A stretch of DNA of 34,287 bases from Ignavibacteriota bacterium (GTDB lineage Bacteria; Bacteroidota; Ignavibacteria; UBA10030; UBA6906): NCBI GenBank assembly GCA_003158475.1, contig PMJR01000035.1, positions 1 through 34,287 on the forward strand, given 5' to 3'. The position numbers and the translations under genes are program-made. Of this stretch, positions 1 to 8,178 are shown piece by piece (the stretch's first letter is position 1; each line of letters opens with the position of its first letter). The notes beneath the pieces are model-generated. The model worked only from the letters and a program-made list of their open reading frames with translations, was not told the origin of the DNA and searched no databases.

Positions 1-1516
1 TCCGGCCGTAATCGGAGGCCGCGTCGATGACTTCTTTCATGTTCACCGGGTAGGCGTCGCGCGCGAGGAGCAGCCTCCCCGTGGGATGTCCGAGCATCGT
101 CACATGTTTGTGCTTCAGCGCCGTGACGATCCTCTTTGTCATCTCCCGTTCGCTCATCTTGAAGCTGCTGTGTACCGAGACAACCACGTACTCGAACGAC
201 GCGAGCACGCTGTCGCTCCAGTCCAGCGTCCCGTCGGCGAGTATGTCGCACTCCGTCCCTTTCAGAAGCCTGAAGCCCTTCCCCCGGCTGTTCAGGAGAT
301 CGATCTCCCGAAATTGGGCGTTCAGCTTTTCCTTCGACAGCCCACCGGCATACGCCGCCACTTTGCTGTGGTCGGCAATGCCGAGGTATTCCCATCCGAG
401 AGACTTTGCCCCGGCGGCCATCTGCTCCAGTGAATTCACACCGTCGCTGTATGTGGTGTGACAGTGGAACGTCCCGCGAATGTCCCCCTGTTCGATGAGG
501 CGGGGGAGCCTGTGCGCGACTGCCGCTTCGATCTCTCCCCTGTTTTCCCGCAGCTCCGGGGGAACGTACTCCAGCTCGAGGGCCCGGTAAATCCCTTCCT
601 CGTCGTCGCACGGGACCACCTTCTTGGCTTTCCCCCGGGTCTCTTCCTCTCCGAGTCGCGAGAACCCGTATTCGTTCAGGCTCAGCCCGAATTTCCTGGC
701 CCGGGTGCGCATCTCGACATTGTGTTCCTTGCTCCCCGTAAAGTAATTCAGCGCAAACGGAAACTCGGCGTCGTCCACGATTCGCAGGTCGCAGTTGATC
801 CCGGAGGCGAGCATGACGCTCGATTTCGTTTCTCCCTGCGCAACGACCGCCGCCGCGTCCGGGTGCGTGATGAAGGCCTGCATGAGCCGCTTCCGGTCCG
901 CATCGCGGGCGCTCAGGACGATATCGATGTCGCCGATCACTTCTTTGTGCCTCCTGAGGCTCCCCGCGATCTCCCCCCGCACGACCCCTTTCTGCTTCAT
1001 CATCAGGTCGTACACCGCGCGTGCTGAATCCTGCGCGGTCGAGAAAAGGTGCTTGTCACTCCTGGAGCGGAGAGCCTGGATGCCGGCGAGTATGTTCTCC
1101 TGGGATTTCTTGCCGAACCCCTCCAGCGAGACAAGGCGGTCCGCTTTCGCCGCGGCCTCAAGCTGGTCCAGGCTCCGGATCTTCTGCTTTTCAAAAAGGA
1201 TCTTTACTTTTTTCGGCCCGAGCCCCTGGATCCGGAGCATCTCCAGGACGCCGTCCGGGAAACCTTTGCGGAGGTCGGTGTACTCCTTCGATTTTCCCTT
1301 CACGAGAAGGTCCACGATGATGGCCGCTATGCTCGTCCCGATCCCCTTCACATCCGTCAGTCCGCCTGAGGCGACAAGGGCCTGGAGATCGTCCGTGATC
1401 CCCTCGACCGCGCGGGAAGCGTTGTGGAAGGCACGAGACTTGAAGGGATTGGCCCCCTGAAGTTCGAGGAGCGTTCCCATTTCATCCAGGATGGAGGCAA
1501 TCGATTTTTTGTCCAT
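1..1516 (-). CDS. polX: DNA polymerase X family protein with PHP domain (PolX), C-terminus cut by window edge
   Basis: PolX enzymes are family X gap-filling DNA polymerases whose C-terminal PHP domain carries metal-dependent 3'-5' exonuclease activity; they act in base-excision-type repair. About 505 codons are visible. The N-terminal 150 residues hold helix-hairpin-helix segments (QGLGPKKVKILFEKQ, LEGFGKKSQENIL). The nucleotidyltransferase motif GSLRRHKEVIGDIDIV lies near residue 183, with the catalytic Asp pair in DIDIV. The PHP domain opens near residue 347 with HCHTTYSDG and continues through GIADHSK and GHPTGRLL. The reading frame leaves the window before a stop; bacterial PolX is usually about 570 aa, so roughly 65 residues are missing. 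The ATG has no good SD sequence. It sits 20 nt after the outer-membrane protein gene and is probably co-transcribed. The identification is secure. Confidence 0.95.
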   Translation of the reverse strand, partial: MDKKSIASILDEMGTLLELQGANPFKSRAFHNASRAVEGITDDLQALVASGGLTDVKGIGTSIAAIIVDLLVKGKSKEYTDLRKGFPDGVLEMLRIQGLGPKKVKILFEKQKIRSLDQLEAAAKADRLVSLEGFGKKSQENILAGIQALRSRSDKHLFSTAQDSARAVYDLMMKQKGVVRGEIAGSLRRHKEVIGDIDIVLSARDADRKRLMQAFITHPDAAAVVAQGETKSSVMLASGINCDLRIVDDAEFPFALNYFTGSKEHNVEMRTRARKFGLSLNEYGFSRLGEEETRGKAKKVVPCDDEEGIYRALELEYVPPELRENRGEIEAAVAHRLPRLIEQGDIRGTFHCHTTYSDGVNSLEQMAAGAKSLGWEYLGIADHSKVAAYAGGLSKEKLNAQFREIDLLNSRGKGFRLLKGTECDILADGTLDWSDSVLASFEYVVVSVHSSFKMSEREMTKRIVTALKHKHVTMLGHPTGRLLLARDAYPVNMKEVIDAASDYGR

Positions 1517-1536
1517 GGCGTGGGGGAGTGTACCGG

Positions 1537-2184
1537 TTACAGCCAGAGTAAAATAAGCAGGTCGACCGACTGGTTCCTGATAGTCAGCGTGGGAGCGGAG
1601 TATACGCGGGAGAAGCTCGGGGACCAGCGTCCCTCGAGAGAGACGAGGGGCTGACGACGGGGAACGATTTCGATCCCGGCCGCCACGGTGACCCCGACAT
1701 CCGATTTCTTGTAGTGGTCGAACACATGGGCCGGATCTTCCCCTTTCCCGGCAAGGAAATCGATCCTGGGTCCGATGGCGGCGTAGGGGACGAACCCGGC
1801 TCTCCCCGCGCGCACCTTCAGGAGCACTCCAAGATGGACATAGTCCAGGCGGGGCGTTCCCCCCTCGGGACCCGGAGAAAGTGCGCCGGACTGGTTCGGC
1901 GATTCTGCGACTTCCTGGGCCGTGATCTTCCGCCCCTTTTGCGCATACGCAGATTCGAGAACAAGGCTCAGATTCGGCATGTTCAGGAATTCGACAAACA
2001 CACCCGCGGAGTATCCCCACCGGAACACGTGCGGTATATCCGGGGAGGATGTCCCCCCTGTAATCGCAAGGAGCTGGTATGCCCCGGCCGCTCCCCCTTC
2101 GATACCCCAGCCCCGGATCATCTGGGCGCGGCACGGGCACGAGGCGGCAAAAAGGAGGAGGAACAGGACGGCGTGGCGCTTCAT
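1537..2184 (-). CDS. PorT-like outer-membrane beta-barrel protein
   Basis: This is a 215-residue protein with a clear Sec signal peptide: basic MKR, a hydrophobic stretch (HAVLFLLLFAASC) and a likely cleavage site after CRAQ near residue 21. The remainder alternates polar and hydrophobic residues in strand-length segments (GWGIEGGAAGAYQL, SLVLESAYAQKGRKI, YVHLGVLLKVRAG, FVPYAAIGPRIDFL, VGVTVAAGIEIV). This pattern is typical of the small 'outer membrane protein beta-barrel'/PorT family common in Bacteroidota and relatives. The last strand (SVDLLILLWL) ends in hydrophobic and aromatic residues, as barrels often do. The substrate or role is unknown. It follows the polyketide synthase gene after 65 nt and precedes polX by 20 nt. 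The family call rests on pattern, not on a catalytic motif. Confidence 0.75.
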   Translation of the reverse strand: MKRHAVLFLLLFAASCPCRAQMIRGWGIEGGAAGAYQLLAITGGTSSPDIPHVFRWGYSAGVFVEFLNMPNLSLVLESAYAQKGRKITAQEVAESPNQSGALSPGPEGGTPRLDYVHLGVLLKVRAGRAGFVPYAAIGPRIDFLAGKGEDPAHVFDHYKKSDVGVTVAAGIEIVPRRQPLVSLEGRWSPSFSRVYSAPTLTIRNQSVDLLILLWL

Positions 2185-2249
2185 GGCATCGGGCGGCTGT
2201 CAGACCAATAAGCGAAGAATCGGTCAGTTTTGCAAGACGAACATGCGCC

Positions 2250-3299
2250 TCACCAGCGGAGAACCGCCCCTTCCACGGCCAGCCCCGGGCCCATCGCAAT
2301 CATGACGCCGAGATCCCCCTTCTTCGGCCGGGAGTGCTTCAGGGTTTCATCCAGGACGAAGAGAACGGTGGGAGAGGACATGTTCCCGAAATTCCTGAGC
2401 ACGCACCTGCTGTGCGTGAGCTGATCCTCCGAAAGGCCGAGTTCGTCCCTGATGCTGTCTATGACCTTCCTCCCTCCGGAATGGATGATCCAGTGATCGA
2501 CATCTTCCCGCCGAAGTCCGCTCTCGAGGAGGAGTGAGTCCGTCAGCCGGCCGACGAGCGCGCCCGCCGCATCGCGTATGTCCTTTGAGAGGACGATCCT
2601 GAGCTTCCCCTGCCGGGTCTGAAACCCGACCGTGTGGAGGAAGGCAGGCTCCAGGAGCGTGTCAAATGCCACGATCTCCGGCCCTTTCCCATCTCCGTCA
2701 TTGGCGACGATGACCGCGGCGGCACCGTCGGCGCAAATGGCGTTCCCGACGACGGTCTCGACTGACTCATCGATGTAGTAGCAGGCCGAGCATATTTCCA
2801 CGGTCACCAGAAGTGCCTTCCGCTTCGGGTAGGCCATCACGTAGTCGTAGGCCCGCTGCAGTCCCGGCATCGCTCCCGCACACCCCATCCCCACCAGGTC
2901 CGCACGCTGCAGGTTCGTGCGGAGACCGAGGTCCCTGATGAGGATCGCGGAGAGACCGGGGCAGAGATACCCGGTACACGTGACCGCCACGATGAAATCG
3001 ACGTCGCCGGGGACCGCTCCTGCGTCCTCAAGGCACCTGAGGACCGCCTCGCCGGCGAGCGGGGCCGCATGCTCTTCGAACCGGGCGTGGAGGTCGTCCG
3101 CCGATTCGTCCGGTACGAATGTTTCTTTGTCAAACGTGAAGTGCCTGTATTCGATGTCGCTGTTCATGAAGATCTGCTCGATCCGCGAGTTGCGGTACAG
3201 CGGAACGTACTTCCGGGAGAGATCGTAAATTTCACGCTGGGAATAGCGGGTCGGGGGGTTTGCTCTGCCGATGCCGATGATACGCGGTTGCGGGGGCAT
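2250..3299 (-). CDS. Type III polyketide synthase (chalcone/stilbene synthase-like)
   Basis: This is a homodimeric thiolase-fold condensing enzyme that extends a CoA starter with malonyl-CoA units; bacterial members make alkylresorcinols, alkylpyrones or naphthalene polyketides. The full catalytic triad is visible: Cys140 in GMGCAGAMPGL, His273 in WIIHSGGRKVI and Asn306 in RNFGNMSSP. The His-Asn spacing of 33 matches plant chalcone synthase. The CTGYLCPGLS segment (about 108-117) and the C-terminal AMGPGLAVEG loop also fit. The length of 349 aa is typical. I chose the ATG preceded by GGGAG at a 5-nt spacing; a longer frame opens 57 nt upstream at a GTG without that support. No tailoring methyltransferase or oxidoreductase is adjacent, so the product cannot be predicted. 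A run of nine G lies in the upstream gap. Confidence 0.93.
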   Translation of the reverse strand: MPPQPRIIGIGRANPPTRYSQREIYDLSRKYVPLYRNSRIEQIFMNSDIEYRHFTFDKETFVPDESADDLHARFEEHAAPLAGEAVLRCLEDAGAVPGDVDFIVAVTCTGYLCPGLSAILIRDLGLRTNLQRADLVGMGCAGAMPGLQRAYDYVMAYPKRKALLVTVEICSACYYIDESVETVVGNAICADGAAAVIVANDGDGKGPEIVAFDTLLEPAFLHTVGFQTRQGKLRIVLSKDIRDAAGALVGRLTDSLLLESGLRREDVDHWIIHSGGRKVIDSIRDELGLSEDQLTHSRCVLRNFGNMSSPTVLFVLDETLKHSRPKKGDLGVMIAMGPGLAVEGAVLRW

Positions 3300-3369
3300 G
3301 AAGTCTCCCACTTTTGGATGGATGCCGGGTTCCCCGTGCGCCGGCACAGGGACCACTCAATCAACACAC

Positions 3370-3378
3370 GGGGGGGGG
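3370..3378. repeat. Homopolymer tract of nine G
   Basis: Nine consecutive G on the plus strand (C on the minus strand) lie about 70-80 nt upstream of the chosen polyketide synthase start, in the 99-nt gap after dusB. It lies outside any convincing coding region. Such tracts are slippage-prone; a role in expression is only a possibility. Confidence 0.6.
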
Positions 3379-3398
3379 AAACAATTCCCTGCTCCCGA

Positions 3399-4382
3399 TC
3401 AGGCAGGTTGAGGCCGCGGGGAATAGAGCTCGAGGAATCTCGTGAGGTGCTCGAATATGGGGGCGGCTTCCGTGAACTGCATCAGTTCCATGCGGATCCG
3501 TGAAACATGCGGCAGCCCTCTCAGAAAACCCGCATAGTGCTTCCTGAGCTCGATGACGCCGGCACGTTCTCCCTTATGCTCCACGGAGAGGCGGAGGTGG
3601 TCGCGGAGGAGATCGAGGCGTTCTTCAATCGACGCGTCCGGAAGCAGCTCGCCCGTTGCCATATAGTGTTTCGCCTGGCGGAATATCCAGGGGTTGAGGA
3701 CGGCGCCGCGGCCGATCATGACCGCATCACACCCCGTCGCGTCGAAGACCTCACGGACGTTCTCCGCCGTCATGATGTCGCCGTTCACTATGACGGGCAT
3801 CCTGACGGCGTCCTTGATTTTCGGGATCCAGCTGTAGTCCACCGAACCTTTATGCCCCTGGTCGCGCGTCCTGCAGTGCACGGTAAGTGCCGCGATCCCG
3901 GCGTTCTCGCACATCCTGGCCACATCGACGATGCGGATGCTCGACGGGTCCCACCCAAGGCGGGTCTTGAGCGTGACCGGCACCTTCACGGCGTTGACGA
4001 CGCTCGAGGCGATCCTCTCCATTTTCGGGAGGTCGCGAAGGAGCCCCGCGCCTGCTCCTCTCATGGCGACGTCGCGCACCCAGCAGCCGCAGTTGATGTC
4101 GATAAGATCCGGGGCGAGGCTTTCGGCAAGATGCGCCGCACCTTCCATCGCCGCGATATCGCCGCCGTAGATCTGTATGCCGACGGGGCGTTCCTCCTCA
4201 CGGAAGAACATTTTTTGTTGCGTCTTCCGGGAACCGCGGACGAGCCCGTCCGAATTCACAAACTCCGTGTAGACGATGTCCGCCCCCATCCGTTTGCAGA
4301 TCGAGCGGAACGGGAAATCCGTGACGTCCTCCATGGGAGCGAGGAGTATTCCCTCCTGCAAGTCTATGTCGCCGATTCTCAT
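3399..4382 (-). CDS. dusB: tRNA-dihydrouridine synthase (DusB-type)
   Basis: This FMN-dependent enzyme reduces specific uridines in tRNA to dihydrouridine with NAD(P)H. The N-terminus MRIGDIDLQEGILLAPMEDVT is the family start with the FMN-binding APM segment. INCGCWVRDV carries the conserved catalytic Cys at residue 100, where many family members have GCP rather than GCW. KTRLGW, TVHCRTRDQGHKG, VNGDI and GRGAVLNPWIF follow in canonical order along the TIM barrel. At 327 aa the length is normal. I chose the ATG matching the family N-terminus. A longer frame starts at an ATG 66 nt upstream, but it overlaps the end of the GWxTD gene by 25 nt and has an unrelated extension. The 'APMEDVTD' and 'INCGCW' wording fits DusB of the Bacteroidota/Chlorobi group as I recall it. 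Confidence 0.95.
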   Translation of the reverse strand: MRIGDIDLQEGILLAPMEDVTDFPFRSICKRMGADIVYTEFVNSDGLVRGSRKTQQKMFFREEERPVGIQIYGGDIAAMEGAAHLAESLAPDLIDINCGCWVRDVAMRGAGAGLLRDLPKMERIASSVVNAVKVPVTLKTRLGWDPSSIRIVDVARMCENAGIAALTVHCRTRDQGHKGSVDYSWIPKIKDAVRMPVIVNGDIMTAENVREVFDATGCDAVMIGRGAVLNPWIFRQAKHYMATGELLPDASIEERLDLLRDHLRLSVEHKGERAGVIELRKHYAGFLRGLPHVSRIRMELMQFTEAAPIFEHLTRFLELYSPRPQPA

Positions 4383-4423
4383 ACGTGGAAGATACTCAAA
4401 TCGCACCGCAGATTCAACGCACG

Positions 4424-5845
4424 CTACGGAGGCTCGCCGTTCCGCCATTTTGAGACGATCCGGTCCCAGATCCTCTGATACACTGCCAGCCGATAGAGGA
4501 AATAATCCTCGACCGTCAGTCCTTCGCCCGATCTGATCACGCGTTTGAAAACAAATGTATTGTCCCCCTCATTTCCCGAGAGGTCGTAGTACCAGATCTG
4601 GGTGTCACGGTCATTGCGCATCTGTGCGGGGGGACCCAGGACGCAATAGAGCATCCCCCGGTCGGTCCTCCACCCCTCCTGTTCAATCGTGAAGAGCCTG
4701 TTCGCCTCCGCCACCCTCCCGTAGTACTTTTTGATGAGGGCGGAGGCCCGCACGGGATCCCGCCCGAACCTAAGCCACAACTCTTCGAACCTCTTCCGCC
4801 GCTCCTCCGGTCCTGCGGCGCCCCTGAGCACCGACATCTCTTGACTCGTGGCAATGTACGCAACGGGCTCGACGAGCTCGCTTAATGTGACCGGGCGGGG
4901 GAACCCGGGGCCTTTGATGCAATAATACCGGGCGGCGGAGAGTACGGTGTCCGGCCCGCCCGGAATTTGCGTCGCGGCCCTGACATCGATCCTGTACATC
5001 CCCTGGCGCAAAGGGGGGATCCGGAATTCCAGCGTTGCGTCCCTCTGCGCCGGGCGCACAGACCGTTCGGCATAATACGCGGTGTCCGGACTCTCAAAGT
5101 CTCCCAGCCTGTGGACGAGGGAGATCGGGATGATGGAATAATAGAACGGAGCGACCGCAATACTTGTGTCGGTCGGGAATCTGAGGAAGCGCATTTCAAT
5201 GCGGGAGTCCGACGAGGCCGGGAAGTTGTATGCTGTAACGGTGCACTCGGTCGAATCGGTCCGCGCGGGGATGAAAAAAGAGATCTGGGGATGGGACGCA
5301 CCGTCCCTTCCGGTGGCGATGAGCGAGATCCGTCCGATGGCGGGACGCACATCGGCCGGATCAAACACCGCCACGTACTGCGCTCTGGACGCCTTCCGGC
5401 CGTTGATCAGGTCTTCCAGTGTGACATCGACACGGTACCAACCGGGGGGTGCTTCGACACGCTTGCGGATCACAACCGGCTCGAACGATTGCGTGGCCTC
5501 GTATCCTTCGGCAAACGTCGTCTCCGCCCACGACGCCTCCCGCACGAGCTGTCCCCCGTACCTGTCGATCAACCGGGCAGTGATCTCATAGCGGGAACGG
5601 AACCCTTCGGCGGCTTTTTCGAATATAAGAGAGGGGAACGGAATGCTCAGGAACAGGTCGATCCCTGAGAGGGAATCCCCGTGAGCCTGGTCGATTTCCA
5701 TTTCGAAACCCGGAGCTCCCGGCTGGTTGGAGGAGGATTTCCACACATCGACCGAATCGACCCCATGAGCGCCGGAGCATCCGGTGCACAGAAGGGGAAT
5801 GATCACGGGGAAGAGCACAGCCATCAGGGATAGAGCGCGCGGCAC
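4424..5845 (-). CDS. GWxTD domain-containing secreted protein
   Basis: This is a 473-aa exported protein. The N-terminus has a hydrophobic signal segment ending LLCTGCSG, so Cys23 may be lipidated, although the -3 position (Cys) is atypical for a lipobox. The first 300 residues look like beta-sandwich modules. The C-terminal third carries the diagnostic GWRTDRG motif near residue 390, followed by MLYCVLGPPAQM and WYYDL. GWxTD proteins occur mainly in Ignavibacteria, Chlorobi, Acidobacteria and relatives, and their biochemical function is unknown. The start is GTG, supported by GGGAGAGG six nt upstream; an ATG seven codons later is the alternative. It lies 25 nt after the methyltransferase gene and 41 nt before dusB, probably in one operon. 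Confidence 0.88.
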   Translation of the reverse strand: MPRALSLMAVLFPVIIPLLCTGCSGAHGVDSVDVWKSSSNQPGAPGFEMEIDQAHGDSLSGIDLFLSIPFPSLIFEKAAEGFRSRYEITARLIDRYGGQLVREASWAETTFAEGYEATQSFEPVVIRKRVEAPPGWYRVDVTLEDLINGRKASRAQYVAVFDPADVRPAIGRISLIATGRDGASHPQISFFIPARTDSTECTVTAYNFPASSDSRIEMRFLRFPTDTSIAVAPFYYSIIPISLVHRLGDFESPDTAYYAERSVRPAQRDATLEFRIPPLRQGMYRIDVRAATQIPGGPDTVLSAARYYCIKGPGFPRPVTLSELVEPVAYIATSQEMSVLRGAAGPEERRKRFEELWLRFGRDPVRASALIKKYYGRVAEANRLFTIEQEGWRTDRGMLYCVLGPPAQMRNDRDTQIWYYDLSGNEGDNTFVFKRVIRSGEGLTVEDYFLYRLAVYQRIWDRIVSKWRNGEPP

Positions 5846-5870
5846 TTTTTTCCTCTCCCTTATCTTTCCG

Positions 5871-6707
5871 TCATGTGCGGCCCAGGTGCTTCAGGATCCG
5901 CGTAAAGCCGGCGAAGTTGTACTTCAACAGAAGGAAAAGCCTGTACGGAACCAGCGGGCCGAGCGAAGGGATCGTGCCGAGAGCATTTTCCAGATGAGGG
6001 ATGTCGAGGAAATCCCCTTTCTGGGCGACGATGACGCTCTGGGGAGTGATCCCGAGAGCGGGAATCCCCGTCCACGCATGCGCCACCGCAAATCCGGTGT
6101 CACCGAGGAGAGTCAGCAGGTCCCTGCCATAGTTCCGGTACGTGAGCGTGTGCCCTCCGCCGCCGTGATACTCCGGCTCCATCAGGTGTATGTCTTCGCC
6201 TCCGGTGGTGTCAACGCGGCGGACCGTGACCGGTTGTGTGTGCGTGTAGGGAACGGTGAGTATGAGTTTCCCGCCGGGCTTGAGCGTGCGGAAGATCTCC
6301 CTGTATCCCGCCGCGTCGTCCCGGACATGTTCGAAAACGTCCGAAGCGATGACGACGTCGAACATACGGTCGGCGAAGTGGAGGTCCTGAAAATCCGCGA
6401 AGCGGCGGGGGTGTCTTCCCCCGTCGATCATCGCGGGATCGTACTCCGTCGCGTAGTATTCGAACTTGTCATCGAGCATCACGGGGTAGGACCCACGCGC
6501 GCTCGACTCGAGTACCGTCACCCCAGGGGTCCGCGGCCAGCCGTGGAGAGGGACACCCTCGTTCCCTGTGAACTTCCCGAGCCAGTAGATGACCGCGCGG
6601 AGGCGGGAGGAGGATGCGCAGTTCCCGCAGAGCATCCCTTCCCGTTCCCCTTCGGGTCGCAGGAACTCTCCCCTCCAGCCACATATGTTGCACTGACCTG
6701 ACGGCAT
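5871..6707 (-). CDS. SAM-dependent methyltransferase with N-terminal zinc-ribbon-like motif
   Basis: This is a class I methyltransferase of 278 aa. Two CxxC pairs at the N-terminus (Cys6/Cys9 and Cys27/Cys30, CNICG and CGNC) followed by SSSRLRAVIYWL form the zinc-ribbon-like cap seen in a methyltransferase group often found near glycan or cell-surface genes. The SAM site is suggested by VLESSARGSYP (motif I), YYATEYDP (acidic loop), FDVVIASDVFEHV and LKPGGKLILTVPY. The substrate is unknown. It is the first gene of the leftmost minus-strand group, divergent from the M16 peptidase gene across a 121-nt gap in which I see no convincing promoter. The methyltransferase fold is certain; specificity is open. 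Confidence 0.88.
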   Translation of the reverse strand: MPSGQCNICGWRGEFLRPEGEREGMLCGNCASSSRLRAVIYWLGKFTGNEGVPLHGWPRTPGVTVLESSARGSYPVMLDDKFEYYATEYDPAMIDGGRHPRRFADFQDLHFADRMFDVVIASDVFEHVRDDAAGYREIFRTLKPGGKLILTVPYTHTQPVTVRRVDTTGGEDIHLMEPEYHGGGGHTLTYRNYGRDLLTLLGDTGFAVAHAWTGIPALGITPQSVIVAQKGDFLDIPHLENALGTIPSLGPLVPYRLFLLLKYNFAGFTRILKHLGRT

Positions 6708-6828
6708 AAACTCAACCTACGGAATGCCCTCCATTTTTTCAATCCGCTTCCGGCGCTGTACGGCAGGCATTGGCTTTTCCCGGGGGAATTAGGGATATTG
6801 GACAGACAAAATCCCGAGAGACCCTCCG

Positions 6829-8178
6829 ATGAGCGGCGTGAAAGCCCTCACATACGAACAGTTTCTCCTTGCAAACGGGCTGACAGTCGTACTGCACCAT
6901 GACGGCACCTCTCCCGTCGCCGCGGTCATGGTGATGTACCATGCGGGCTCCAGGAACGAAGTGCCGGGGCGGACCGGGTTGGCACACCTGTTCGAGCACC
7001 TGATGTTCAAAGGCTCGGAACATGTCCCCGACGGGGAGCATTTCCGGCTCCTGCAGGAGATCGGGGCGGTGGTCAACGGTTCGACGTCGGAGGACAGGAC
7101 AAATTATTATGAAGTGGTCCCGTCCAACTATCTCGAGCTTGCCCTCTCCCTGGAATCGGACCGTATGGGATTCCTTCCCGGTGCCGTGGACCAGGCGAAG
7201 CTGGACAACCAGAGGGACGTGGTCAAAAACGAACGCCGCCAGAACTACGACAACGTCCCGTACGGAACCGCGTATGAAACGATCGCACGGGAGGTGTTCG
7301 GCCCCGGACATCCATACAGCTGGCCCGTGATCGGCTCAATGGAGGATCTCTCCGCGGCCTCACTGGAGGATGTGAAGGCGTTCTTCCGGAAATACTACGC
7401 ACCGAACAATGCCTGTATCGCCGTGGCGGGTGACTTCGAACGGAATCAGGTAATGGACTGGATCGGGAAATACTTCGGTCCACTCCCCCGCGGAAGCTCT
7501 CTCGCGAAATCCGCCCTCTTCCCCGCGGAGCTGCCTGAAGAGAGACACCTGGTCTCCGAGGAGAACGTGCAGCTTCCCCGGCTGTTTCTCACCTGGCCGG
7601 GGCCCCCGCGGGGCACGCGCGATGACGCGCTTCTGGACGTCCTGACGACGATACTCAGCTCGGGAAAGAACTCCCGTCTCTACCGGCCCCTCGTGTTCGA
7701 GAAGAAGATCGCGCAGGGCGTCACCGCCTACACCGAAGGGAAGGAAATTGCGGGGACGGTGACCATTGACGTGTCCGCCAAACCGGACGGGGACCTGGGG
7801 GAGATCGAGGAGTGCCTGCACGATGTGATCGAACGGGTTTTCACGGACGGGGTGACGGACAGGGAGATAGAGGCGGCGTTCAACGGGAAGGAAGCACAGC
7901 ATACCGGCCGGCTTACCACAGCGCTCGGTATCGCAAGCGGGCTGGCGACCAGTTTCACGCTTTCGGGAGATGCGGAAAATTTCAACCGGGATATTGAGCG
8001 ATTCCGGGGAATCACACCTGATGAAGTCCTCTCCGCCGGCCGCCGTGTCTTCTCCTCCCACCACGTAACGTTGAACATCGTCCCCCGCGGGAAGAGCTCA
8101 CTCGCCTCCCCGGCCACGACCCGGAATTCGGCGCATACCGGGACTCCGGCACCGCACACTGCAGCCGGAACCCCATGA
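6829..8178 (+). CDS. M16 family zinc peptidase, catalytic subunit
   Basis: This is an inverzincin metallopeptidase of the mitochondrial-processing-peptidase type. The inverted zinc motif HLFEH is at residues 53-57, with Glu56 as the catalytic base and His53/His57 as ligands. The third ligand is probably Glu135 in VVKNERRQNY. GPGHPYSWPVIGS and FFRKYYAPNNACIAVAGDF are typical downstream blocks. At 449 aa it is a single-pair M16B protein. I see no signal peptide at this start. The ATG has only a weak purine-rich region. Its stop overlaps the start of the next gene by ATGA, so the two are translationally coupled and very likely form a heterodimer with one active and one inactive partner. Confidence 0.93.
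   Translation: MSGVKALTYEQFLLANGLTVVLHHDGTSPVAAVMVMYHAGSRNEVPGRTGLAHLFEHLMFKGSEHVPDGEHFRLLQEIGAVVNGSTSEDRTNYYEVVPSNYLELALSLESDRMGFLPGAVDQAKLDNQRDVVKNERRQNYDNVPYGTAYETIAREVFGPGHPYSWPVIGSMEDLSAASLEDVKAFFRKYYAPNNACIAVAGDFERNQVMDWIGKYFGPLPRGSSLAKSALFPAELPEERHLVSEENVQLPRLFLTWPGPPRGTRDDALLDVLTTILSSGKNSRLYRPLVFEKKIAQGVTAYTEGKEIAGTVTIDVSAKPDGDLGEIEECLHDVIERVFTDGVTDREIEAAFNGKEAQHTGRLTTALGIASGLATSFTLSGDAENFNRDIERFRGITPDEVLSAGRRVFSSHHVTLNIVPRGKSSLASPATTRNSAHTGTPAPHTAAGTP

Noticed and set aside
4060-4110. Tryptophan in place of proline after the DusB catalytic Cys (GCW)
   Set aside because: The rest of the active site is intact, and I recall GCW wording in DusB of related phyla, so it is probably lineage-typical rather than a defect.
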